This document shows, piece after piece, positions 50,359-61,084 of a DNA stretch of 64,000 nt. Location of the stretch: the NCBI RefSeq assembly GCF_900110575.1, contig NZ_FOEF01000007.1, positions 124,001 through 188,000 on the forward strand. Direction: 5' to 3'. This stretch comes from Amycolatopsis saalfeldensis (GTDB taxonomy: Bacteria; Actinomycetota; Actinomycetes; Mycobacteriales; Pseudonocardiaceae). Positions within the stretch are counted from its first letter, which is position 1, and each line of letters opens with the position of its first letter. The translations under genes were made by a program, and so were the position numbers. Below the pieces are notes generated by a model that worked only from the letters and a program-made list of their open reading frames with translations, was not told the DNA's origin and did not search any database.

Positions 50359-50949
50359 ATGGGACTTCGGGAGAAGAAGGCGCAGAAGGTCCGCGAGGCG
50401 ATCTACGACGCGATGATCACGCTCGTCGAGCAGGGCGGCTACGAAGCGGCGACGCTGGAACAGGTGGCCGAGCGGGCGGAAGTGGGGATCTCCACCCTCT
50501 ACCGCTACTACGCGAACAAGGACGCGATCCTGCTCGACCCGTTCGAGCGCAACATCGGCGGCCTCGCCGACCTGCTCCGCGCCCGTCCCGAGGGCGAGCG
50601 CGTGGTGGCCTCTCTCGGCGAGGTCGTGCACTCGGTCGCCGACGTCGACCAGGACGCCCTGGCCCGGCAACGCCGGCTGCGTGCGCAGCTGGATCTCGCG
50701 CCAGGCCCCAGGGCGCGGCTCTGGGATGTCCTCCACCGGCAGCGCGTGTCGCTGGAGGACGCGATCGCGGAGCGCAGCGGCCGGGACGACCTGTGGAACG
50801 CGGCCGCCGCGCAGCTGACGATCATGGTCATCACGATGACGTTCGACCACGATCGCGAGAGTCTCGACGAGACCACCCCCGCCGACTACGCCGACCGGAT
50901 CCTCGCCACGCTGCACGGCACCGGAGCACCACTACCGGTCCGGGACTGA
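50359..50949 (+). CDS. TetR-family regulator
   Basis: This 196-aa protein has a TetR DNA-binding domain: AIYDAMITLVEQGGYEAATL and QVAERAEVGISTLYRYYANK (about residues 12-58). The C-terminal ligand domain is unremarkable. It is divergent from the MFS-GH2-SGNH operon and most likely represses it and itself through the repeats in the shared promoter. The ATG at 50359 was chosen because it is next to a -10-like box and matches the usual length. Confidence 0.85.
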   Translation: MGLREKKAQKVREAIYDAMITLVEQGGYEAATLEQVAERAEVGISTLYRYYANKDAILLDPFERNIGGLADLLRARPEGERVVASLGEVVHSVADVDQDALARQRRLRAQLDLAPGPRARLWDVLHRQRVSLEDAIAERSGRDDLWNAAAAQLTIMVITMTFDHDRESLDETTPADYADRILATLHGTGAPLPVRD

Positions 50950-51042
50950 CGAACCCGGCGTCGGCGCGGATCGCACATCGTCCGAAGTAGACGGACGGTC
51001 GCATCGATGGCAGCGCCACCGCCACGCCGAAATCCGGCTGGT

Positions 51043-52023
51043 TCAGGGCGTGATCGTCACCGGGCCGTGGTGGGTGTCGCCGGTGATCTTCATGGCCGCG
51101 AGCGAGGTGGCGCCCGTCGTGGTCCCCGGCATCACGATGTGGCCGAGCGAGACGCCGTTGATGGGGCCGGTCGGTGAGCCGTTGATCCGCGCCGGGGTGG
51201 TGCCGGCGTCCCGGACGCGGACGTTCTTCACGGTGACCCCGTTGATCGGCAGGCTGCCCGCCGGATCGCCGATGCCGACGGCCGCCTGGTAGACCGTCGC
51301 GTTGGTGAAGGTGACGTTGCTCTGCGGCTGCAGGAAGCCCTGCCCGGCCTTGAGCCCGTAGCAGTAGGTCCAGGACAGCAGGCCGTCGAACGTCACGTCG
51401 TCCAGCGGCCGAGGATCCCCGGGGACGGTGCGGAACAGGTCCGTGGCGGCGTCCCAGGTCTTGGTGCTGAACGGGTCGTCCAGGCCGATCCCGACGGCGT
51501 TGCCGACCGAGACCCCGGTCGACTCCATCACGTCGATCCCGTCGTGGTGGTCGTAGTGCCCGTCCTCGCCGGTGTAGCGCAGGACCGCGCCGGGCGCGAG
51601 GTCCGGCGCGAGGTTGCTGCGCAGGTACGGCGTGCCGACCGTCCACACCCCGGACGGGACGTACACGGTGCCCTGGCCGCCGTTCGCGCTGCCCCAGGCG
51701 GCGGCGTTCAGGGCGTTCTGGAATGGGGCCGTCGCAGAGGCCGCGCCGATGGTGGTGTTGTCGAGCTTGCGCACCCTGACCGACGCCGTGCCGCTGCCCA
51801 TGGCCAGCTGCGCGGTCTCTTAGCCGCGCGTGTGCGTGACGGGCACGTTCTGGCCGTTGACGGTGAGCGCGAATTCCGAGGACGTCGCGTAGATCGAGGG
51901 CACCGGGTAGATCTGCAACGGGGCGCCGGCGGCCCGGGCCGGTGCGGCCCCCACGCTCAGCCCCGCCGGCGCGAGCACCGCGGCGATCACGGCAGCGAGG
52001 ACCGCCCGTGCGCTATTCGGCAT
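51043..52023 (-). pseudogene. Secreted parallel beta-helix glycan hydrolase/lyase, broken by an in-frame stop
   Basis: The ATG at 52023 starts a signal peptide (VLAAVIAAVLAPAGLSVGAA) followed by IYPVPSIYATSSEFALTVNG and VPVTHTRG. TAA at 51822-51820 stops it, but the very same frame continues with ETAQLAMGSGTASVRVRKLD and GGQGTVYVPSGVWTVGTPYL. It ends as a right-handed beta-helix (NVTFTNATVYQAAVGIGD) with a natural stop at 51043. The family usually has a larger central part, so an internal deletion near the TTIGAAS segment is also likely. It is probably a recently inactivated polysaccharide-degrading enzyme. It lies downstream of GH64 on the same strand. Confidence 0.7.
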
Positions 52024-52094
52024 CGAACAGCTCCTCGATCAGGGGAAAACGCGGACCGGGGGCGTCTACTGTGGACGCCCCCGGCGGGGCCGGA

Positions 52095-53288
52095 TCAGGA
52101 AAGCGACCCCAGCGTCATCGACGCGCTCTGCGGGTTGCCGTCGTTCACCAGCGACTCGAAGTTGCCCACGTCGTCGAAGGCGAAGGCGTAGGCCTTGCCG
52201 TCGGCCATCTGCGCGTGCACCTTGCGCGCGTACTGGTTGGTGACGGTGTCCTGGTAGAAGTCCGCGGCGTTGGTGTCCGGCTGGCTGGCCGAGGTGAGCA
52301 GGGTGGAGCGGTTGAACCCGGCGCACAGGGTGCGCGAGATCGGGCCGCGCACCAGGTCGTTCGGCGCGTCGAGCAGCTTGTAGCAGCCGAAGATGCTGTC
52401 CGCGTCCGGCTTCTGGAACGAAGTGACCGTGGCGCCGGAGGAATCGGTGAAGTTCATGGCGTTGCCCGAAACCCGGCCGAAGTACCGAGTGGACGGCTGG
52501 TCCGCGAACGGCGTCACGGTCAGCGTGGCGGAACTGTACTTGCTCCACACCCGGTTGACGTAATCGTCCATGACCGAGGCCGGCAGCGCGCCGGATTCGA
52601 TCCCGTGCCCGGCCGAAAGGGCGCGCAGCACGTTTCCGCTGCCGTCGGTCTGGATCAGGTTCGCCCAGCCGCCGGGCTGGCCGCGCAACGCGTTCATGAA
52701 GTTGCTGAATCCGTTGGGCTTCAGCGCGCCGGTGCTTTTCACCCCGCCGCCGGACGGCGTGATGGCGACCGAATCAGGCGCGGAGAACATGTCGACCTGG
52801 GTGCTGTTGAGCCACAGGCCCGAATCGTTGAGGGTGTACTCGGACCAGTTGAACAGGATGTTGTGGTTCGGGTCGGACGGGTTCTGCACGGCGGGCTGGA
52901 CCAGTCCGCCGGTGGCCAGGAAGAAGTCGAGCTTCTGCCCGTAGGAGAAATAGAGCCGGCCGGAGAACTTCGGGATCCGGATGGTCACCGACTGGCCGTT
53001 GGCCGGGCCGGGGATCGAGGCGTCGGGGGCCGGGACCGGCGGCACACTGCCGCCCGGCCACGCGTGGAAGTTCCCGCCGGAATCCGCCCAGCCCTGCTGC
53101 CCGGTGCTGAGCAGGGTGCCCAGGTCGTAAAGGTAGACCGGATCGGAGCGGCCGGAATTGTTCGTCACCGTGAGCGGAATCGTCGCGGGCACGGCGGCGT
53201 CGGCCGCGGGCACGAAGATGAGCCCCGAAAGGGCCGAAGCGAGCGCGGCCAGCATCACCGCGCCGGTCCGAATGCGTCTTCTGGGCAT
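52095..53288 (-). CDS. Secreted GH64 beta-1,3-glucanase
   Basis: The 397-aa protein has a signal peptide (MLAALASALSGLIFVPAADA) and then PLTVTNNSGRSDPVYLYDLG, the thaumatin-like entry of GH64. GRLYFSYGQKLDFFL, LFNWSEYTLNDSGLWLNSTQ (with the conserved Glu), VDMFSAPDSVAI and SAGHGIESG match the laminaripentaose-producing beta-1,3-glucanases. It would cut fungal wall beta-1,3-glucan outside the cell. Together with GH92 mannosidase and the broken beta-helix enzyme it suggests attack on fungal walls. A GACAAC-GG-GTTGTC palindrome lies about 100 bp upstream. Confidence 0.9.
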   Translation of the reverse strand: MPRRRIRTGAVMLAALASALSGLIFVPAADAAVPATIPLTVTNNSGRSDPVYLYDLGTLLSTGQQGWADSGGNFHAWPGGSVPPVPAPDASIPGPANGQSVTIRIPKFSGRLYFSYGQKLDFFLATGGLVQPAVQNPSDPNHNILFNWSEYTLNDSGLWLNSTQVDMFSAPDSVAITPSGGGVKSTGALKPNGFSNFMNALRGQPGGWANLIQTDGSGNVLRALSAGHGIESGALPASVMDDYVNRVWSKYSSATLTVTPFADQPSTRYFGRVSGNAMNFTDSSGATVTSFQKPDADSIFGCYKLLDAPNDLVRGPISRTLCAGFNRSTLLTSASQPDTNAADFYQDTVTNQYARKVHAQMADGKAYAFAFDDVGNFESLVNDGNPQSASMTLGSLS

Positions 53289-53384
53289 GGCTGTCTCCTT
53301 GGGGCCGTCTGGTTCATACCGGCGGAAGTCCCGGGCGAAGATCGTATTGGCGGTGCGGTACCGCGGTAATCAGGTTGAGCCCGG

Positions 53385-53398
53385 GACAACGGGTTGTC
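53385..53398. promoter_or_regulatory. 14-bp perfect palindrome upstream of GH64
   Basis: GACAACGGGTTGTC has 6-bp arms around two G residues. It sits in the gap between the 3' end of the TetR gene and the GH64 start, 97 bp from the ATG, and a TTGACA-like hexamer overlaps its edge on the minus strand. A related TTGTC-CCGA-GACAA lies before GH97. Confidence 0.4.
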
Positions 53399-53477
53399 AA
53401 CGGTTCCCCGGAAATTGGTCCAGACAAGCTGGGCCGCGCCGATTCCGCGGCACACCGGCCGCATCCACGCCCGGTGG

Positions 53478-54161
53478 TCAGCGCGGAGTGCCGAGAGTTC
53501 CGTTGACGACCGCGCGGAAAACCCACTCCAGCCGGGCCTGCGGCGGTCCGGCCACCAGCTCGCCGCTCAGCGCGGCGATGCGCGGGTATTTCTTCGCCGG
53601 GGCCTCGCGCAACTCGGCGACCAGAGCCCGGTGCTCGTCGGTGGCCGAGGCGTTTTCGTGGCGGGCCGACTGTTCCGCGGCGGTCGCGGTGGCCACCTGC
53701 AGCAGCACGTCCAATCCCCACGCCGCCTGGGCGTCCGGTGCGCCGCCCTCGTTCAGCAGCGCCAGGATCGCCTCGACCAGCGCGAGGTAGTTCGGCCCGG
53801 AGGGACGCGCGACCATGGCCGAGGCGGCCAGCGCCGGATGCTCGAACAGGACCCGCGTGTACGAGTGCAGCACCGCCACCAGCCGGTCCTGCCAAGCCCC
53901 CTTGCCACGGACCGGCCGCAGGTCGACGGTACCGAGAAGGTCTTCGAGGATCGCGGCGTGCAGCTCGGCGGTGTTGGCGACGTAGACGTACAGGGAGGCC
54001 GCGCCGGTGTCGAGTTCCTGCGCCAGCCGGCGCATCGTGACCCGGTGCAGCCCCTCGGCCTTCATCAAGCGGACCGCCGTGGCGACAATGCCTTCGTAGG
54101 TCAGGGCCGGTTTGGCCGGCCGGTCGCGACGGCTGCGCGGGGCAGGGTTCCGTGGGCTCAT
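53478..54161 (-). CDS. TetR-family regulator
   Basis: This 227-aa protein has TYEGIVATAVRLMKAEGLHR and LAQELDTGAASLYVYVANTA as its TetR helix-turn-helix (about residues 20-65). The C-terminal domain is of the TetR_C type seen in tetracycline-repressor-like actinomycete proteins. It is divergent from GH97 and upstream of GH64 on the same strand. Two GAACNNGTTC sites lie directly before its start, suggesting autoregulation and possible control of GH97. Confidence 0.85.
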   Translation of the reverse strand: MSPRNPAPRSRRDRPAKPALTYEGIVATAVRLMKAEGLHRVTMRRLAQELDTGAASLYVYVANTAELHAAILEDLLGTVDLRPVRGKGAWQDRLVAVLHSYTRVLFEHPALAASAMVARPSGPNYLALVEAILALLNEGGAPDAQAAWGLDVLLQVATATAAEQSARHENASATDEHRALVAELREAPAKKYPRIAALSGELVAGPPQARLEWVFRAVVNGTLGTPR

Positions 54162-54176
54162 CCGCGCAGCTTACCG

Positions 54177-54201
54177 GAACATGTTCGTTCCGAACAAGTT
54201 C
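54177..54201. promoter_or_regulatory. Tandem GAACNNGTTC sites before the TetR gene
   Basis: GAACATGTTC (54177-54186, perfect palindrome) and GAACAAGTTC (54192-54201) are centred 15 bp apart. They lie 16-40 bp upstream of the TetR start and about 90-110 bp upstream of GH97. The arrangement fits cooperative binding of a TetR-type dimer pair. Confidence 0.5.
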
Positions 54202-54215
54202 GACGGGTCGTTCCC

Positions 54216-54229
54216 TTGTCCCGAGACAA
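54216..54229. promoter_or_regulatory. TTGTC-CCGA-GACAA inverted repeat upstream of GH97
   Basis: Perfect 5-bp arms around CCGA, followed by an unusually AT-rich stretch to 54290 that probably holds the GH97 promoter. The sequence shares GACAAC with the palindrome upstream of GH64, so one regulator might bind both. Confidence 0.35.
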
Positions 54230-54290
54230 CTTGACAGAACCGGACACAAATAAACAAAACTCTTGACGAACTAAACAGGAATAGCGTTCT

Positions 54291-56996
<2,706 letters not shown>

Positions 56997-57239
56997 TCCG
57001 GCGGCGCGTCGTCCAACGCCGCCCCTGGCGTCACCAGTGTGCCAGGGCTGCCGGCGACCGGTCACCCGTTCGGCGGCGCTCTCCCGCGCACACTACGGAT
57101 TTCCTTGGCCCGTTCTGGTTTCCTGGATCTCGAGGCCCCGACCCCGGACCGGGCCGCTTGTCCCCCGGCGCCGGGCACGGCCGGGCCCGCGCGCCCCTGA
57201 CCCCCAGCAGGCCGCGCGCGGGCCACCCGCCTCGCGGGC

Positions 57240-58061
57240 TCAACCCCGGGTGAAGCTGTAGCGCATGAATCGCATGGCGTCGCGGGCCGGGGGCACGCGG
57301 GCGAGCGCCCGGGTGATCGACCGGGTCACGGCGTTCGCCTGGTACCGGCCGATCAGCTCGACCGCCGATCGCTGATCAGTCAGCCGTAACGGCGGATGAG
57401 CCTCGGTGAAGGCGGCGGGTGCGGGCGTCGCCGAGCGGAATCCGGTGTCGGCGCGGCGAATCGACGGTTGCAGCCTCGCGATCGTCTTCACCCACGGGGC
57501 GACGCCGTCGAAGACGAGCGAGCCGGCGGTGAAGTGCTCCAGCGCCCGATCGACCAGCCGATCGACGTCCTCGGCGGCGAGGTACATCAGCAGTCCTTCG
57601 GCGAGAATCAGCGCGGGCCGGCCGGTCGGAACCTCCTCCCACCACGCGGATCCGGTGACCGAGGACCCCAGGTTGCGCACGCCGTCGATCGGCCCGTACA
57701 GGCGTTCGCGCAATTCGATGACGTCGGGATAGTCCACGTCGATCCACTGGGCCGAGGCCGGTCGCGCGATCCGCAACGGCCGGCTGTCCAGTCCGCAGGC
57801 CAGGTGCAGCACCAGCCCGCCAGGGTGGGCGGCGAGGAACTCTTCGGTCCAGGCGTCGAACTGGCGGGCCCGGGCCGCGATGAGGGGCGTGTTCCCCTTG
57901 AGGCTGCCCAGCTTGGCGAAGTCGTAGTCGATCCGGTCGATGACCTCCTGGGCGTAGGGGTCGCCGAGGATCGGGGTCTCGCGCCGGTTGTCCAGCGCCC
58001 GCAGGTAGAGCGCCATCAGAAGGGTTTCCTTCTCCTGGCTCAGGCGGACCTGTTCGGTCAT
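57240..58061 (-). CDS. LCM-type SAM-dependent methyltransferase
   Basis: This 273-aa enzyme carries TPLIAARARQFDAWTEEFLA, LVLHLACGLDSRPLRIA (motif I), WIDVDYPDVIELRE and LILAEGLLMYLAAEDVDRLV. This set of blocks marks the leucine carboxyl methyltransferase-like group common in polyketide and antibiotic clusters. It uses SAM to methylate a small acid or hydroxyl, substrate unknown. The ATG overlaps the stop of the upstream GbsR/MarR gene (ATGA), so the two form one coupled unit controlled by the palindrome at 58545. Confidence 0.85.
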   Translation of the reverse strand: MTEQVRLSQEKETLLMALYLRALDNRRETPILGDPYAQEVIDRIDYDFAKLGSLKGNTPLIAARARQFDAWTEEFLAAHPGGLVLHLACGLDSRPLRIARPASAQWIDVDYPDVIELRERLYGPIDGVRNLGSSVTGSAWWEEVPTGRPALILAEGLLMYLAAEDVDRLVDRALEHFTAGSLVFDGVAPWVKTIARLQPSIRRADTGFRSATPAPAAFTEAHPPLRLTDQRSAVELIGRYQANAVTRSITRALARVPPARDAMRFMRYSFTRG

Positions 58062-58525
58062 CGGGGCCCTCCGTTTCCGGGCCGGGCGGGTTTCGGGTCC
58101 CGCAGCAGCGATCCGACCCAGCGGTAGACCTCCTGCGCGGCGCGTAGCCGGGAGGCGCGGTCGGTGTCGGGGCCCATCAGGGCCAAGCCGTCCTGGAGCA
58201 CGTCCTCGAAGGCGCTCATCCCTTCGATGCGCCGGCGTATCGCCGTTTCCCAGGCCTGGTCGTCGAGCTGGTAGTACGCGGTACGGTCACCGGCCCGCGT
58301 GTAGCGGCGCACCAGCCCGGTCGCCGTCAGCGAGCGGATGTTCGTGGTCATCGACGCCCGGCTCGCCTTGATCCCGGCGGCGATGTCCGCCGCGGACTGC
58401 CCGGCCGGCTCGCAGATCATCAGCCAGCCCAGGATGCGTCCGGTGATCGGCGGCAACCCCTCCTGGCGCGCGAAGAAGGCCGAAACCTGCTCCACCCAGT
58501 CCCGCGCTCGCTGATCGTCGACCAC
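58058..58525 (-). CDS. GbsR/MarR-family regulator
   Basis: This 155-aa winged-helix protein has QEGLPPITGRILGWLMICEP, QSAADIAAGIKASRASMTTN and IRSLTATGLVRRYTRAGDRT (wing), typical of GbsR-type MarR regulators that pick promoters by a DNA palindrome. GTG at 58525 has GGAGGGG upstream. A perfect TTACAGT/ACTGTAA palindrome is 20 bp upstream of the start. It is the first gene of a two-gene operon with the methyltransferase and probably represses it. Confidence 0.82.
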   Translation of the reverse strand: MVDDQRARDWVEQVSAFFARQEGLPPITGRILGWLMICEPAGQSAADIAAGIKASRASMTTNIRSLTATGLVRRYTRAGDRTAYYQLDDQAWETAIRRRIEGMSAFEDVLQDGLALMGPDTDRASRLRAAQEVYRWVGSLLRDPKPARPGNGGPR

Positions 58526-58544
58526 GTGCCCCTCCAGTCACTGA

Positions 58545-58562
58545 TTACAGTCGTGACTGTAA
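58545..58562. promoter_or_regulatory. Perfect operator-like palindrome of the GbsR-methyltransferase operon
   Basis: TTACAGTCGTGACTGTAA has perfect 7-bp arms and a 4-nt centre. An overlapping CAGTCAC (58535-58541) pairs with GTGACTG (58553-58559), hinting at a second register. It is AT-richer than its surroundings and 20 bp from the GTG start, the classic position of an autoregulatory MarR-type site. Confidence 0.6.
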
Positions 58563-58659
58563 CACATGAATCGGGTCAGGGTTCCACCGAAAGTGCGCTT
58601 GTCGCCCCACCATCGGGTTTCGGTTTGCCGGTCTTCGCGCGGTTGCCGACACTCAGCCC

Positions 58660-59250
58660 ATGGAGAACGTGGTTTCCGAATCCGAGGCAGCGCCGGAGTC
58701 CGACGTCCGGTTCCCCGTCGTCCTGCGTGGCTACGATCGCCGGCAGGTGGACGAATACGTGCGGGTCGCGGAGAAGCGGCTGGATCGGCACGAGAAGGCC
58801 CGCCGGATGGCCGAGCGCAAGCTGGCCAAAGCGCAGGTCCCCACACCCCGGGCCGGGGAAGCGGACCCGGCCCGCGGCCTGGGGCGGCGGATCGAGAAAA
58901 TCCTCGAAGTGGCCAAGTCCGAGGCCGATGCGATCAAGGAGCAAGCCCGCGAAGAGAGCGGGAAAATCCTTGCGGCAGCAGAGAAAACAGCCGCCGACGC
59001 GGACACCGCCCGCGCGGAGACCGAACGCGCCGCCGAACAGGAGGCCCAGCTCATCGTCTCCCGGGCGGAAGAGGAAGCCACCATCATCCGCACCACCCAC
59101 CAGGCCGCGCTCACCGAACTCGGCCAGATCGCCGCCATCCTCAGCGAACTGCGCAAACGATTCGGCGGCGAGACGGAGACAACAGCCGAGCGCACAGCGG
59201 AAGCTGAAAACCCCGAACCTTCGCTGGCCGGTTCGACACAGCCGGGCTGA
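58660..59250 (+). CDS. DivIVA-domain coiled-coil protein
   Basis: This 196-aa protein starts with a short acidic leader, then FPVVLRGYDRRQVDEYVRVA, the DivIVA membrane-association motif (about residues 18-37). A long coiled coil follows (about 45-165), rich in Glu, Ala and Lys. Such short DivIVA-like proteins can mark curved membranes or cell poles or support cell-wall machinery. No ribosome-binding site is strong. It is divergent from the GbsR gene. Degraded genes follow at its 3' side. Confidence 0.75.
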   Translation: MENVVSESEAAPESDVRFPVVLRGYDRRQVDEYVRVAEKRLDRHEKARRMAERKLAKAQVPTPRAGEADPARGLGRRIEKILEVAKSEADAIKEQAREESGKILAAAEKTAADADTARAETERAAEQEAQLIVSRAEEEATIIRTTHQAALTELGQIAAILSELRKRFGGETETTAERTAEAENPEPSLAGSTQPG

Positions 59251-59339
59251 ATTCCACCGCGAACACCGCCGGTGGCCTGGACTGTTCGGTCGCCGTGGAT
59301 TCCGGCCGGTCCGGCGCTGGCCTTGTCGAAGGTCATCAC

Positions 59340-59512
59340 CGCCACTTCGCTCGCCGGGCGCGTTGCCGTTGCCGGGCGGCGCGAAGGCCGTCTTGACGGG
59401 CTGGCGGAGCGGATCGGCGAAAGCGGTGGAATCGCGTTGGCTCTGCCGCTGGACGTGACCGACCGCGAAGCCGTGGTTGCCGCGGCCCTGGAGGTCGAGC
59501 GGCGGCTCGGGC
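59340..59512 (+). pseudogene. Short-chain dehydrogenase (SDR) remnant
   Basis: The frame reads SLAGRVAVAGRREGRLDGLA and GIALALPLDVTDREAVVAAA, the second strand and the LDVTD cofactor motif of classical SDRs. The first Gly-rich motif before it, the active-site Tyr-Lys and the C-terminus are missing, so it is a non-functional fragment. Confidence 0.6.
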
Positions 59513-59524
59513 GAGGCGGCCGGG

Positions 59525-59739
59525 GAGCTGGACATCGCGGTCCGGCGGGACACCGGCTGGTACGGCCAGGCCCTGCGCGAACGGCGGGCCCGCATCCGTG
59601 TGCCGGGACTGGAAGCCGACGTCACCATCGAGGACATCGGCGACGCGCCGGTCACCGCGCCAAGTACGGGCAGGGCGCGGGCTCCATGGTGACCGACACA
59701 GCCATGGCGACCACCCTGCGGCTCGACCCGGAGCAGTAG
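59525..59739 (+). pseudogene. DUF2255-like gene remnant, frameshifted
   Basis: One frame reads RDTGWYGQALRERRARIRVP and LEADVTIEDIGD. After a deletion and frame change, another frame ends GQGAGSMVTDTAMATTLRLD with a stop at 59739. These two halves look like the middle and end of a DUF2255-type protein (WYR...RARI...V.F and YGxxAGSMV...ATTLxL). The function of that family is unknown. The call is from memory of the pattern and is moderately uncertain. Confidence 0.45.
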
Positions 59740-59785
59740 AGGCTCAGTACTGACCGTCCACAACGGACACATCGGCGGACCGCCG

Positions 59786-61006
59786 TCACCAGCGCACGGG
59801 CAGCTCCCGCAACCCGCCGACGGCCAGGCCTTCGATCCGGCGCAGCTCGGCGGGCGCGACGGCGAGGTCCAGGGCGGGCAGCTTGCGCAGCAGCACTTCC
59901 AGGACCACCTGCAGCTCGGTGCGGGCCAGGGGCTGGCCGAGGCAGGCGTGGGCGCCGGCGCCGAACGCGAGGTGCGGGTTCGGGCTGCGGCCCAGGTCCA
60001 TTCCGGACGCGTCCGCGAACGCGCGCTCGTCGCGGTTGGCCGCGGCCATGCTGCACATCGCGCTGGTCCCGGCCGGCAAAACGGTCCCGGCGACCTCGAA
60101 GTCCTCGCTGAGGTAACGCATCATGCCGACGCCGGCGTTGGCGTCCGCCCGCAGGGACTCCTCGACCGCCGTGCGCACCAGCGACGGGTCGGCCAGCAGC
60201 CGCTCCCAGCGGCTCCGGTCCGCGAGCAGCATCGCGACCATCTTGGCGATCATGTTGGCGGTGGTCTCGTGCCCGGCGATCAGCAGGCCGATGCCGGTGG
60301 CGGACAGCAGCGCGTCGGACCAGCGCTCGCCGTCGTTGCCGGTGTCGACGATCAGCGCGCTGAGGATGTCTTCACCCGGTTCCGCCCGCTTCGCCGCGAT
60401 GTGCCCGCCCATGTACCGGCCGAACTCCCGCTGCGCCGCGTCGAACTCCTCCTGGGTGTAGCGCGTCATGCTGAGCATCACGTCCGACCAGTGGGCGAAC
60501 CGGTCACGATCGGTGTCCGGGACGCCGAGCATGTCGCAGATGACCCAGACCGGCAGCGGGAACGCGACGCCGGACTTGAGGTCGCCGGGCGCGCCCTTGG
60601 CCACCATCTCGTCGATCAGCTGCTCGGCCATCGCCGCCATGCCGGGCCGCAGGGCGTTCATCCGCTTGGCGGTGAACCACTTGCCGACCCGCCGCCGCCA
60701 CTTCAGGTGCGGCGCGCCGTACTGGGGCATGACCGACGCCATCTCGCTGTTGAACACCCCGCCCGACTCGGTGTCGGCGACCCGCGCCGCGTTGTCGCCG
60801 GGGCCCGGCCGCGTGAACCGCGGGTCGGACAGCAGGCTCTTGACGTCGTCGTAACGGGTGAGCAGGGCGGCCTCGTCGCCGCTGGCGAGCGTCACCGGCG
60901 TCACCGGGCGCTCGGCGCGCAGCTCGGCCCACTCGGCGGGCGGCTCGAGCGCGGCGTCCGAGATGAACGGGAACCGGGGCGACTGGCCGGTGTTGCTCTG
61001 CGCCAT
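59786..61006 (-). CDS. Cytochrome P450
   Basis: The 406-aa protein has all P450 landmarks: I-helix LLIAGHETTANMIAKM (about residue 242), ExxR in EESLR (about 283), and heme loop FGAGAHACLGQPLAR with the proximal Cys (about 355). The size and lack of membrane anchor fit a soluble actinomycete class I P450 needing ferredoxin and reductase, which are not encoded nearby. ATG at 61006 follows AAGGAG. It lies 78 bp downstream of a LysR gene on the same strand; TTGACT (61066-61071 on the minus strand) may be a separate -35. It probably hydroxylates a natural product or xenobiotic. Confidence 0.9.
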   Translation of the reverse strand: MAQSNTGQSPRFPFISDAALEPPAEWAELRAERPVTPVTLASGDEAALLTRYDDVKSLLSDPRFTRPGPGDNAARVADTESGGVFNSEMASVMPQYGAPHLKWRRRVGKWFTAKRMNALRPGMAAMAEQLIDEMVAKGAPGDLKSGVAFPLPVWVICDMLGVPDTDRDRFAHWSDVMLSMTRYTQEEFDAAQREFGRYMGGHIAAKRAEPGEDILSALIVDTGNDGERWSDALLSATGIGLLIAGHETTANMIAKMVAMLLADRSRWERLLADPSLVRTAVEESLRADANAGVGMMRYLSEDFEVAGTVLPAGTSAMCSMAAANRDERAFADASGMDLGRSPNPHLAFGAGAHACLGQPLARTELQVVLEVLLRKLPALDLAVAPAELRRIEGLAVGGLRELPVRW

Positions 61007-61084
61007 CACGAACTCCTTGTCGGTGAATGTCTGCTGCCGCCCAGCATGGCCGCGCACCGACGTTAAGTCAATCGACTGCTTTAA

